A stretch of DNA of 40,000 nt from Rhodobacteraceae bacterium EL129 (GTDB lineage: Bacteria; Pseudomonadota; Alphaproteobacteria; Rhodobacterales; Rhodobacteraceae), in contig ONZJ01000002.1 of NCBI GenBank assembly GCA_900313005.1, positions 1 through 40,000 on the forward strand, in the 5' to 3' direction. Each line of letters opens with the position of its first letter. Position 1 is the first letter of the stretch. Below the pieces are notes generated by a model that was not told the origin of the DNA, ran no database searches, and saw nothing but the letters and a program-made list of their open reading frames with translations. Shown here one piece after another: positions 7,600 through 15,686 of the stretch. A program made the translations under genes and the position numbers.

Positions 7600-8811
7600 A
7601 TGGATGATGGACAGACGGTAGCTGCAATTCCCAAGGACTGGGATCGGCGGGGTTTGCCAGCGTGGTCGTTCTTTAATCCCGAGATGCTCGAGCTTGAAAA
7701 AGACATGTTGTTCCGGGCGCATTGGCAATTGGTGTGCCATGTCTCGGACATTCCCAATGCCGGTGATTTTATCACACTGGATGTGGTGGGGGAACGCGCG
7801 CTGGTGATCCGCGGCAAAGATGGCGTGGTGCGCGCGTTTCACAATCTGTGTCGGCACCGCGGCAGCCGCGTTGTCGCCGAGGACAGCGGCACCTGCAAAA
7901 GCGCCATCATCTGTCCGTTTCATGGCTGGGTGTATAATCTGGATGGCACGTTGCGCGGGGCAGCTCAGCCGCAAACCCTGCCTGATCTGGATCCGGTCAA
8001 GATGGGTTTGAAGCCGATAGATATGGATATCTGGCAGGGATTTGTCTTTGTGAGGTTTAAGCCTGGTCCGCAGCCTGCCATGTCGCAGGTTCTGGCGCAT
8101 TTTGACGATGAAGTTGCACAATACGCGCTGGACAATCTGGAGCCCGATGGCAACGGTTTTTTCACTGAAGAGATCGAGGCGAACTGGAAATGCGTGCGCG
8201 ACGTGGACAATGAAGGCTATCACGTGCCGATGGCCCATCCCGGTTTGCAGGATCTCTATGGCCCACACTACTATGATGAGCCGTTTTCGCGAGGCACGTC
8301 CCGGTCTTTCGCCCCGTTTCGGGAAGGCACTGGTCGGCTGTGGTCGGTACGGGCCTACAAGGCTGTGCTTGAACCGCCGGAGCGTTTGGATGAGGATCAC
8401 AAACGCGCCTGGCTTTATGTGGGCATGTTCCCCAATGCCGTGTTTGGATTTTACCCCGACAGTGTGATTTTCTATCAGGAGTTCCCGCTGGCCAATGGGC
8501 TGACGGTGCAACGATCCGCGACCTATCGGTACAAAAACGAAGATCGCAGGCTGCGGCTGGCGCGCTATTTGAGCGGCAGGATTGACCGGATCACCTCGGA
8601 CGAGGATGTGCAACTGATCAAGTGGACCTGGGAGGCGGCGTTTTCCAGCGGATACGAAGGGTATCTGCTGAGTGACCTTGAGTACGGCGTGAAGACCTAT
8701 CATGATGCGTTGCGCGTGCTGTTTCCGGTCCTGCTGGAGGATGAGCCTGGCGAGGGGATGGTTGAAGCGCGCAATTCACAGCTGTTGGCGGCAGGTGCTC
8801 ATCAGCCGTGA
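7600..8811 (+). CDS. Rieske ring-hydroxylating (or demethylating) oxygenase alpha subunit
   Basis: A 403-residue Rieske non-heme iron oxygenase catalytic subunit. The Rieske [2Fe-2S] ligands are C84/H86 (CRHRG) and C105/H108 (CPFHGW). The mononuclear iron site is in DVDNEGYHVPMAHPG, with H208 and H213 as likely ligands and D203 as the bridging Asp; the third ligand is probably an Asp near SDEDVQLIKW. The fold and length match the aromatic dioxygenase alpha family, which also includes demethylases of betaines and related amines, so the substrate cannot be assigned. A GGGGGA site is about 8 nt before the ATG. No ferredoxin or reductase gene lies nearby, so electrons must come from a component encoded elsewhere. 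It follows the second LysR gene and faces the response-regulator gene. Confidence 0.92.
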   Translation: MDDGQTVAAIPKDWDRRGLPAWSFFNPEMLELEKDMLFRAHWQLVCHVSDIPNAGDFITLDVVGERALVIRGKDGVVRAFHNLCRHRGSRVVAEDSGTCKSAIICPFHGWVYNLDGTLRGAAQPQTLPDLDPVKMGLKPIDMDIWQGFVFVRFKPGPQPAMSQVLAHFDDEVAQYALDNLEPDGNGFFTEEIEANWKCVRDVDNEGYHVPMAHPGLQDLYGPHYYDEPFSRGTSRSFAPFREGTGRLWSVRAYKAVLEPPERLDEDHKRAWLYVGMFPNAVFGFYPDSVIFYQEFPLANGLTVQRSATYRYKNEDRRLRLARYLSGRIDRITSDEDVQLIKWTWEAAFSSGYEGYLLSDLEYGVKTYHDALRVLFPVLLEDEPGEGMVEARNSQLLAAGAHQP

Positions 8812-8858
8812 CCGGCTGCCTCGCGCGGCCAGCGGTTAACTTGGACATGCAGCGTGGA

Positions 8859-9560
8859 TCAGATCCAGACGACATCCCCCAGAAAGATGTACCCAGCGCC
8901 ATAGATTGTCTTGATCAGGCGCGGGTTCTTGGGATCTTCGCGCAGCTTGGTGCGCAGCCTCGAAATACGCACATCCATCGCCCGGTCAAAAGATTCCGAG
9001 GCCGCACCGCCGAGGGCCTCTTGCATGGCAGCGCGGGAAATTAACCGTTTGGGCCGTTCCAGAAACAGCCTCAAGACTTCGCCTTCCGCGTGGGAAAAAG
9101 GTGTTTCCTGCCCGGCATCATCTTCCAGAACATACCGGTCAAAGAAGGCAGACCAGCCTTCGAATTGCGCCACGTCGCCCGCGTTTGTTTCTACTGGGCG
9201 CTGGCGCAGGCGCGCTCGGATGCGGGCCACAACTTCGGCTGGATCGAAGGGTTTGATGATGTAATCATCCGCCCCCAGTTCCAGCCCGGTGACCCGATCC
9301 TGCACCTGTGCGCGACCCGAAATGATGATGACAATGGCCCCCTGCTCCAAGGCCAGCCGGTGCACCAATGTCAGCCCGTCGCGGTCGGGCAGGGACAGAT
9401 CGACAAGACAGACATCCGGTGTTGTGGTGCGCAATGCGGCCTCAAATTGTGCGGCGCGGCCGAATGTCATCGTGCGAAAACCTGCCTCCTCCAACGCGTC
9501 GGCGAGTATGGTGCGGATGGCGGGTTCATCATCCAGAATCGTTACAAGTGCATCGCTCAT
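8859..9560 (-). CDS. OmpR-family response regulator
   Basis: A 233-residue two-component response regulator. The receiver domain covers residues 1-120, with the acidic pocket at D10/D11, the phosphoacceptor D54 (CLVDLSLPDRDG) and the conserved lysine in IIKPF. The C-terminal winged-helix DNA-binding domain covers about 135-228, with MDVRISRLRTKLREDPKNPRLIKTIYGAGY-type sequence typical of the OmpR/PhoB class. Its ATG overlaps the kinase stop by 4 nt (ATGA), so the kinase and regulator are translationally coupled and are very likely a cognate pair. It is the last gene of a three-gene minus-strand operon. Targets are unknown. Confidence 0.93.
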   Translation of the reverse strand: MSDALVTILDDEPAIRTILADALEEAGFRTMTFGRAAQFEAALRTTTPDVCLVDLSLPDRDGLTLVHRLALEQGAIVIIISGRAQVQDRVTGLELGADDYIIKPFDPAEVVARIRARLRQRPVETNAGDVAQFEGWSAFFDRYVLEDDAGQETPFSHAEGEVLRLFLERPKRLISRAAMQEALGGAASESFDRAMDVRISRLRTKLREDPKNPRLIKTIYGAGYIFLGDVVWI

Positions 9561-11464
9561 GGTGTGGCCTTTGGAATATGCGCCTCTAGCTGTTGTGCGG
9601 TGAAAGGTTTGCGCAGGACCGGGGCCCGTGCGACGGCAGATTGGAACAGAGGGTCATCCGGTGGCAATGAGGTCATCAGACAAATGGGATGACCGCAGGC
9701 TGTGACAGCCTCGAGCAGATCCAACCCCGTTTGATCGCCTTCCAGAGTGATGTCGGAAAGGACCGCCGAAATCTCGGGCAGATCAGAGAGCAAGGCTTGC
9801 GCTTCGGGCACACTGGAGGCTTCGATCACGGAATGGCCTGCCTCCCGCAACATATCACGCAGAGTGTCGCGCAGATCGGGGCTGTCTTCGACCAGCAATA
9901 CCAGACCAGGTTGTACTGACGTGCGGGCGGGACGCAGCGGCAATCGCAGCGTTACTTCGGCACCTGTATCCGAGTTGGACAGGTGAACACGTCCGCCCGC
10001 CAGTTTGGTCATGTCATAGACCATTCCCAAACCCAGCCCAGACCCTTCGCCGCCTTTGGTGGTAAAGAAGGGTTCAAACGCGCGGCCAAGGGCCTGGTCA
10101 GTGAACCCGGGTCCGGTGTCTGTGATGGAAAACTCGATCCAGGTGTCCTGGACCGGGCGTGCGATCAACGTGATTTTCCCTGTGCTGCCACAGGCATCAC
10201 GGGCGTTGAGAATAAGATTGAGCAGCGAGTCCTGTAACATTCCCGGGTCAAGCAGCAATGGCGCGTCAGCACATTCGTTGTGTACGTCCAGCTGCACCCC
10301 GTCCGGCAGGGTCGAGCGCGCAAGTGGGCTGAGATCAGACAGGAAATTGGCGACAAGCGTGGGCGTCGGATTGTGATCCCGCTGCCCCGTCATATCCGCG
10401 ATGCGGTTCAACAGATTTCCGCCGCGCCGCGCCGCTGACAGTGTGGCGGTGATCAATTCATCCGCATCGTCAGGCAAATCCATGCGTTGCAATTTGGATT
10501 GCATCCCCAAAATGATCGTCAGCAGGTTGGAAAAATCATGTGCCAATCCGCTTGTCAGCTGTGCTGCCATTTCGCGTCGTCGTGTTTGTTGCAGGGCGGC
10601 CCGGGTTTGCGCTTCGGCGGTGATGTCCATCGACAGGATGTAAATGCCGCCCTGTTGACCATCAGGGGTAAAGGCCGCGCGAATCCGACGTGAACTGAGC
10701 GCATGTGTGAACTCGAAGACGGAGTCCTGTCCTTCGAATGCCGCATCCAGGTGCTGCTCGATGGTCGCATAATCCGTGTCCCCCAGAGCGTCGCGCAGGT
10801 GCATGCCTAAAATGTCAGACTGGCTGCCGGGCATGACCGCGCTGAGCCGTCGGTTTGAGTAGGTATAGCGCCGGTCTGCATCCACATGCGCGATATGGGC
10901 GGGCATCATTTCGGTGGTCAGCCGCGTGCGGGCCTCGGATAGGGTCACCTGACGCTTGGCCTCTTCGAGTGCAGTGATCGTGGCTTCTAGTTCGCGGTTG
11001 GCGCCCGAGAGATCTTCGGAGTAGTTCAGAACTTTGTCGCTGAGTTCCTCGGAGCGGGCGCGCAACAAGGCCTCTTGCTGTTTGGCGCGGGTGATGTCGG
11101 TGTAAACGGTGACCCATCCCCCTTGTGGCAAGGGCGAGCCTTCGACACTGATGGTGCGGCCCCCGGCGCGGGTGCGTTCCATGTAATGGGGCTCGAACGC
11201 GCGGGCGATGGTGACGCGCGAGGCTACAAACTCGTCGACATCACCCACATCGCCATAATCCCCCCGTTCGGCGAGATGGCGAATGCAGCCTGCAAAATCC
11301 GAACCCGGCGTGACCAGTTCATCTGGTAAATCGAACATTTCCTGAAAGCGACGATTGCACACGGCCAGACGCAGGTCGCGGTCATAGATGGTCAACGCCT
11401 GCTGGATCAGGTTCAGCCCGACCTTGGTCATTTCCTGCGTCTCAAGGGGCGAGCGGTCCATCAT
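9557..11464 (-). CDS. PAS-containing hybrid sensor histidine kinase with C-terminal receiver
   Basis: About 635 residues with no predicted membrane segment, so a cytosolic sensor. It has two PAS_7-type domains (about residues 10-125 and 190-295) joined by a long coiled-coil helix (about 125-190). The phosphoacceptor helix follows with GLAHDFSNLL (His near 310), then an ATPase domain (NLILNARDAC, DTGPGF, GGEGSGLGLGMVYD) and a C-terminal receiver (VEDSPDLRD; phosphoacceptor Asp in VLSDITLEG). The longer frame begins at a TTG at 11479. I prefer the ATG at 11464, whose ATGA overlap with the upstream stop signals coupling. The input signal is unknown; PAS_7 sensors often bind small ligands or heme-free cofactors. 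The attached receiver suggests a relay or phosphatase control of the separate regulator. Confidence 0.9.
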   Translation of the reverse strand: MMDRSPLETQEMTKVGLNLIQQALTIYDRDLRLAVCNRRFQEMFDLPDELVTPGSDFAGCIRHLAERGDYGDVGDVDEFVASRVTIARAFEPHYMERTRAGGRTISVEGSPLPQGGWVTVYTDITRAKQQEALLRARSEELSDKVLNYSEDLSGANRELEATITALEEAKRQVTLSEARTRLTTEMMPAHIAHVDADRRYTYSNRRLSAVMPGSQSDILGMHLRDALGDTDYATIEQHLDAAFEGQDSVFEFTHALSSRRIRAAFTPDGQQGGIYILSMDITAEAQTRAALQQTRRREMAAQLTSGLAHDFSNLLTIILGMQSKLQRMDLPDDADELITATLSAARRGGNLLNRIADMTGQRDHNPTPTLVANFLSDLSPLARSTLPDGVQLDVHNECADAPLLLDPGMLQDSLLNLILNARDACGSTGKITLIARPVQDTWIEFSITDTGPGFTDQALGRAFEPFFTTKGGEGSGLGLGMVYDMTKLAGGRVHLSNSDTGAEVTLRLPLRPARTSVQPGLVLLVEDSPDLRDTLRDMLREAGHSVIEASSVPEAQALLSDLPEISAVLSDITLEGDQTGLDLLEAVTACGHPICLMTSLPPDDPLFQSAVARAPVLRKPFTAQQLEAHIPKATP

Positions 11465-12057
11465 GTGCGTTTCGCCCAATCCAAAGCGGTCTCCAGTTGG
11501 TCGTCCCCCCAGAACAGCTCGTCCCCGTCCAGAAAGCTGGGAGCGCCAAAAATGCCCCGTTTTGCGGCCTCTTCGGTGGTTTGGCGCAGAGTATGTTTGT
11601 TGGCATCCGCTTGGGCGCTTTCCAGCAATTCGGGCGACAACTTCGCGGCTTGCAGGCAGGCGCTTAGGACTGTCGGATCAGAAATGTCTTGCCCAGCATC
11701 AAACTGAGCCAGATAGACATTCTGGCAAAAACTGATCCCGCCATGTTCCGCCAAGGCCAGCTGCGCGACCCGTGCGGCCAGCAGGCTGTTTTGTGGAAAC
11801 GGATCGGGGCGTTGCAAATCCAACCCCTGACGTTTCGCTCGCCTTTCCATATCGCGCCACATGTAGTTGCCCTTGGCTGCATAGATGTTGAACGGCGATG
11901 TGTTCCATCCCTGTGCCTTGAAAATCGGGCCCAACAAGAAAGGCCGCCATGTGACCTGCACCCGTGCCGCCTCGGCCAATGCGGGCAAGCGCATGACGGT
12001 CAGATAGGAATAGGTCGAGGCGAACTCGAAGAAAAACTCCATGTGCGGGCGGGGCAT
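11461..12057 (-). CDS. DsbA-family thioredoxin-fold protein, 2-hydroxychromene-2-carboxylate isomerase-like
   Basis: A 198-residue protein of the DsbA/GST-kappa superfamily. The N-terminus FFFEFASTYSYL has serine where DsbA oxidases have the redox cysteines, as in HCCA isomerases, which are glutathione-dependent. The helical insertion (GPIFKAQGWN...MWRDMERRAKRQGL) and the C-terminal GIFGAPSFLDGDELFWGDDQL segment are characteristic of this group. Related enzymes isomerise 2-hydroxychromene-2-carboxylate in naphthalene breakdown; whether this one does so is unproven. It is the first gene of the operon with the kinase and regulator, which start from its stop codon. It has no signal peptide and should be cytoplasmic. 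Confidence 0.87.
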   Translation of the reverse strand: MPRPHMEFFFEFASTYSYLTVMRLPALAEAARVQVTWRPFLLGPIFKAQGWNTSPFNIYAAKGNYMWRDMERRAKRQGLDLQRPDPFPQNSLLAARVAQLALAEHGGISFCQNVYLAQFDAGQDISDPTVLSACLQAAKLSPELLESAQADANKHTLRQTTEEAAKRGIFGAPSFLDGDELFWGDDQLETALDWAKRT

Positions 12058-12191
12058 CGGGCGCGGTCCTTATCAGGGCTGAGTGCGCACAATCCGGGAG
12101 GGAACGCCCCCATGTCAAGGAGCGCCAGCCCCTGTTACAATTCGTAAGGATTGGGAAAACTTCAGGAAAAAGTTGACGCCGACGCTCAGAG

Positions 12192-12207
12192 TTGCACCCT
12201 TGTGCGA
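12192..12207. promoter_or_regulatory. inverted repeat in the 213-bp divergent region before the acyl-CoA ligase operon
   Basis: TTGCAC (12192-12197) and GTGCGA (12202-12207) form an inverted repeat with one mismatch and a 4-nt spacer, about 64 nt upstream of the ligase start. A second short repeat, TTAC-5 nt-GTAA, is near 12135-12147. Either could be a regulator site for the operon or for the divergent kinase operon. I found no convincing -35/-10 pair. Confidence 0.3.
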
Positions 12208-12270
12208 TAAGAATCGCTCGGAAAGGGCGCATAGCCCGGGGACACAGCGGGCAAATGGGAGGAAATACCT

Positions 12271-14244
12271 TTGGCACACTCGCCTCAGGCAGTGGATGGG
12301 CTTGCGTCTGTCCCTGCGCTTTTGCATCGCAATGCCACGCAGTTTGGCGACAAACCCGCGTACCGCGAAAAGGAATTCGGCATCTGGCAAAGCTGGAGCT
12401 GGTCTGACACAGCGAAAGAGGTTGAGGCGCTGGCGCTGGGGTTGTTGAACCTTGGCGTGAACGAAGGCGATTTTATTGCCATCATCGGCCGCAACCGCCC
12501 TTATTTTTATTGGTCGATGGTCGCCGCGCAATCGGTGGGGGCCGTGCCCGTGCCGATGTATCAGGACGCCGCTGCCGATGAGATGGCCTATGTGATGGAT
12601 CATTGCGGTGCCCGCTTTGCCATCGTGCAGGATCAGGAGCAGGTCGATAAGATCATCGAAATTCAGGACAAGCTGACTGAATTTGAGCACATGATCTATA
12701 TTGATCCACGTGGGTTGCGGAAATACGACCACCACAAGCTGCATCAGTTTGCCCATGTGCAAGAACAAGGTCGCGCCGCACGGGATGAATTTGCCAGCGA
12801 CCTGAAGGCGCGCTCGGACAAGCTGGATTACGACAGCACCTGCGTGATGCTGTATACCAGCGGAACAACGGGCCGTCCCAAGGGGGTGGTGCTGAGCAAC
12901 CGCAATATCATCGAGGCGTCACGGTCGTCCTCTGATTTCGACACGCTGGGACCGGGCGAAGAGGTGCTGGCCTACCTGCCGATGGCCTGGGTTGGTGATT
13001 TCATATTTTCCATCGGGCAGGCCTATTGGTGCGGGTTCTGTGTGAACTGCCCCGAAAGCCCCGACACGATGATGACGGACCTGCGCGAGATCGGGCCAAC
13101 GTATTATTTTGCGCCGCCCCGGGTGTTTGAAACCCAGCTGACCAATGTGATGATCCGCATGGAAGATGCCAGCCCTTTTAAAAAGTGGTTGTTTGATCGC
13201 TACATGGCTGTGGCCCGCAAGGTCGGACCGGCCATTTTGGACGGTAAATCAGTCAGCTTTGGCGACAGGCTGAGTTATGCGCTGGGCAATCTGTTTGTTT
13301 ATGGTCCGCTGAAGAACACATTGGGCCTCAGCCGTGTGCGTGTGGGTTATACGGCGGGCGAGGCGATTGGGCCGGAAATTTTCGAGTTTTACCGCTCGCT
13401 GGGCATCAATCTCAAACAGCTTTATGGCCAGACCGAAGCGTCGGTGTTCATCACCGTTCAGCCCGATGGTGAGGTGCGCAATGACACGGTGGGCGTGCCC
13501 GCCCCCGGCGTCGAGATCAAGATCGCCGACAATGGCGAGGTGTTCTATCGCAGCCCAGGCACCTTTGAGGAATATTACAAGAACCCCGAAAGCACCGCCT
13601 CGACCAAGGATGCCGAGGGATGGGTGGCCACGGGCGACGCGGGGTTTTTTGATCCCGACAACGGCCATCTGCGGATCATCGACCGGGCCAAGGACGTGGG
13701 CAAGATGGCCGATGGCGCGATGTTCGCGCCCAAGTATGTTGAGAACAAACTGAAGTTCTATCCCAACATTCTGGAGGCGGTTGTTTTTGGCAACCAGCGC
13801 GAGGAATGCACAGCGTTTATCAACATTGACCTGACCGCTGTGGGCAACTGGGCGGAACGCAATAACATTGGCTATGCCTCCTATCAGGAACTGGCGGGGC
13901 ATCCTCAGGTGCTGGATGCAATTAAGGTGCATGTGGAAGAGGTGAACCGTTCGCTGGCCGATGATCCGATGTTGGCACATTGCCAGGTGCACCGCTTTTT
14001 GGTGCTGCACAAAGAGCTGGACGCGGATGACGGCGAAATGACCCGGACCCGCAAGGTGCGGCGCGGGGTGATCTCGGACAAGTTCGAGGATCTGCTGGGC
14101 GCTTTGTACGATGGCTCGGACGAGATTTACACCAACACCGAAGTGACTTACGAGGATGGCCGCAAGGGCAGTATTTCAGCGACATTGAAAATCGTGGAGG
14201 CCGCCGTCGTGTCTGTGGCCGCGCAGCAGGTGGCAGCGGAATGA
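12271..14244 (+). CDS. AMP-binding acyl-CoA ligase (long-chain acyl-CoA synthetase family)
   Basis: A 657-residue ANL-superfamily ligase that activates a carboxylic acid to its acyl-CoA through an acyl-adenylate. The P-loop YTSGTTGRPKG starts at residue 195, followed by LPMAWVGD, the VGYTAGEAIGPE and LYGQTEAS motifs, and the adenylation-core TGDAGFFD and IDRAKD motifs near 455-475. It starts with TTG: GGGAGGAAA at 12257-12265 is well placed 8 nt upstream, and the next in-frame ATG lies about 90 codons downstream. Sequence features match the FACL-type enzymes encoded with LivGHMJF-type transporters. It is the first gene of the uptake operon, and its stop overlaps the next gene by ATGA. The substrate could be aromatic, branched or fatty acid; I cannot choose. 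Confidence 0.9.
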   Translation: MAHSPQAVDGLASVPALLHRNATQFGDKPAYREKEFGIWQSWSWSDTAKEVEALALGLLNLGVNEGDFIAIIGRNRPYFYWSMVAAQSVGAVPVPMYQDAAADEMAYVMDHCGARFAIVQDQEQVDKIIEIQDKLTEFEHMIYIDPRGLRKYDHHKLHQFAHVQEQGRAARDEFASDLKARSDKLDYDSTCVMLYTSGTTGRPKGVVLSNRNIIEASRSSSDFDTLGPGEEVLAYLPMAWVGDFIFSIGQAYWCGFCVNCPESPDTMMTDLREIGPTYYFAPPRVFETQLTNVMIRMEDASPFKKWLFDRYMAVARKVGPAILDGKSVSFGDRLSYALGNLFVYGPLKNTLGLSRVRVGYTAGEAIGPEIFEFYRSLGINLKQLYGQTEASVFITVQPDGEVRNDTVGVPAPGVEIKIADNGEVFYRSPGTFEEYYKNPESTASTKDAEGWVATGDAGFFDPDNGHLRIIDRAKDVGKMADGAMFAPKYVENKLKFYPNILEAVVFGNQREECTAFINIDLTAVGNWAERNNIGYASYQELAGHPQVLDAIKVHVEEVNRSLADDPMLAHCQVHRFLVLHKELDADDGEMTRTRKVRRGVISDKFEDLLGALYDGSDEIYTNTEVTYEDGRKGSISATLKIVEAAVVSVAAQQVAAE

Positions 14245-14756
14245 AACAAGTTGCGATGATTGCAGGCCTGATGGGCCTACCCATGATGGGGCAGGCCGCC
14301 ACGCAGGATATCACGCCGATGGCGGGCTATTGCGTCGAGGCGCTGGTGGAGAGCCGTGCTTTGATGACCTCGGCTTTGATGCCCTCCACAGCCGAAGCTG
14401 TTGGACGCGGAGACGCGGATGAGCGGGTGGAGTTTTTCACGGTGCCCCATGAGGATCTGGTGTTCTCGCGGATGGATGTGCACGGGCTGTCTGCCTGCTC
14501 GGTTTTTCTTAACAAGAGTGGGGACGGGTGGAACACAGCCTCGGTCGAGGCGCATTTTGAGCGCTTTGGCATGCTGTCAGGCCCCGATTGCAGCCGTGAC
14601 GGCCAGGAGTTTTGGTTCACCAGCCTGAAGAACCTGAAAGGCAATGGGGTGACAGCTGTGCTGGATGTGAAAGACGGCATGGTGGTGGAAATTTTGGCCT
14701 TTGAAACCCCGGAACTGTCGCGCCCGAGTGACTGTAAAAAGGACGATGCGCAATGA
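14241..14756 (+). CDS. predicted secreted protein of unknown function in the uptake operon
   Basis: A 171-residue protein with a short signal peptide (MKQVAMIAGLMGLPMMGQAA). Two segments with paired cysteines follow: a GYCVEALVE region and a region with LSACSVFLNKSG and GPDCSRDGQEFW; a final Cys lies in the tail (PSDCKKDD). No domain is recognised. The ATG overlaps the upstream ligase stop (ATGA), and its own stop overlaps the 29-codon mini-ORF by ATGA, so it is translated as part of the operon. A periplasmic role alongside the binding protein is possible, but it is only an inference from location. Confidence 0.75.
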   Translation: MKQVAMIAGLMGLPMMGQAATQDITPMAGYCVEALVESRALMTSALMPSTAEAVGRGDADERVEFFTVPHEDLVFSRMDVHGLSACSVFLNKSGDGWNTASVEAHFERFGMLSGPDCSRDGQEFWFTSLKNLKGNGVTAVLDVKDGMVVEILAFETPELSRPSDCKKDDAQ

Positions 14757-14842
14757 CGGAGGGCTGGACGACGCTCCTTGCCGAAGAAGGCAAGATCGCC
14801 CCGCCCGCCCTCCCGTATGGGACGCAAAGAGGAGATCTGTGA
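14753..14842 (+). CDS. 29-residue mini-ORF coupling two operon genes
   Basis: A candidate small gene of 30 codons including the stop, beginning MTEGWTTLL and ending in TQRGDL, in a different frame from both neighbours' longest frames. It begins with an ATGA overlap with the previous stop and has AAGGA 9 nt upstream (14739-14743). It ends by TGATG overlap with the ATG of the ATPase gene at 14842, whose own ribosome-binding site (AGAGGAG, near 14829-14835) lies inside its last codons. The geometry looks like a translational-coupling leader. It could be noise: 30 codons is short and no family is known. Confidence 0.4.
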   Translation: MTEGWTTLLAEEGKIAPPALPYGTQRGDL

Positions 14843-15660
14843 TGCTGGATGCATCTGAAGGATACACCACCGAAGACGGCCGCAAGATTGGCGGTGTGGT
14901 GATGGAGATGAAGAACATCACCCTGCGTTTTGGCGGTGTGGTGGCGATCAAGGATATCTCGTTTGATATCCGGCAGGGTGAAATCCGTGCCATCATCGGC
15001 CCGAATGGGGCTGGAAAATCCTCGATGCTGAATGTGATCAGCGGGTTTTATAATCCGCAGGAAGGTGAGGTCTATTATCAAGGCACGCTGCGCCCGCCGA
15101 TGAAACCCTATCAGGTGGCCCAGCAGGGCATTGCGCGGACGTTTCAGAACATCGCTTTGTTTGAAGGGATGTCGGTGCTGGACAACGTGATGACGGGGCG
15201 TATTCGCCAGATGAAAGCGGGACCTTTTGCACAGGCGTTGTGGAAGGGTAAGGCCGAGCGGGAAGAGGTTGAAAACCGTGCCGTGGTTGAGAAGGTCATT
15301 GATTTTCTGGAAATCCAGGCCATTCGCAAAACGCCGGTCAGCCGCCTGCCGTATGGGTTGAAGAAGCGGGTTGAATTGGCGCGGGCCTTGGCGTCAGAGC
15401 CGAGCATCCTGCTGCTGGATGAGCCGATGGCGGGCATGAACGTCGAGGAGAAAGAGGACATGAGCCGCTTTATCCTGGATGTGAACGATGAATTTGGCAC
15501 CACCATTGCGCTGATCGAGCACGACATGGGCGTGGTGATGGATCTGAGCGACCGTGTGGTGGTGATGGATTATGGCCAGAAGATCGGCGACGGCACACCC
15601 GATGAGGTGCGCAACAACCAGGCGGTGATCGACGCCTACCTGGGGGTGGCGCATGACTAG
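14842..15660 (+). CDS. ABC transporter ATP-binding protein, LivG type
   Basis: A 272-residue nucleotide-binding subunit of a branched-chain-amino-acid-type (HAAT) ABC importer. Walker A GPNGAGKS spans 53-60, the Q-loop region includes RTFQNIALFEGM, the signature is the LivG variant LPYGLKKRVELARAL, and Walker B ILLLDEPMAGMN precedes the H-switch IEHDMG. The open frame runs back to 14701, but AGAGGAG ends 7 nt before the ATG at 14842, so that start is chosen. The substrate of the system is not set by this subunit. It pairs with the LivF-like ATPase at 19446 and the two permeases. Confidence 0.93.
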   Translation: MLDASEGYTTEDGRKIGGVVMEMKNITLRFGGVVAIKDISFDIRQGEIRAIIGPNGAGKSSMLNVISGFYNPQEGEVYYQGTLRPPMKPYQVAQQGIARTFQNIALFEGMSVLDNVMTGRIRQMKAGPFAQALWKGKAEREEVENRAVVEKVIDFLEIQAIRKTPVSRLPYGLKKRVELARALASEPSILLLDEPMAGMNVEEKEDMSRFILDVNDEFGTTIALIEHDMGVVMDLSDRVVVMDYGQKIGDGTPDEVRNNQAVIDAYLGVAHD

Positions 15661-15686
15661 ATTTATTGAATTGATAGGGGGCACCG

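Noticed and set aside
7561..8703. 380-codon open frame on the minus strand opposite the Rieske oxygenase
   Set aside because: Antisense to a gene with intact Rieske and iron-site motifs; the translation has no recognisable domain.
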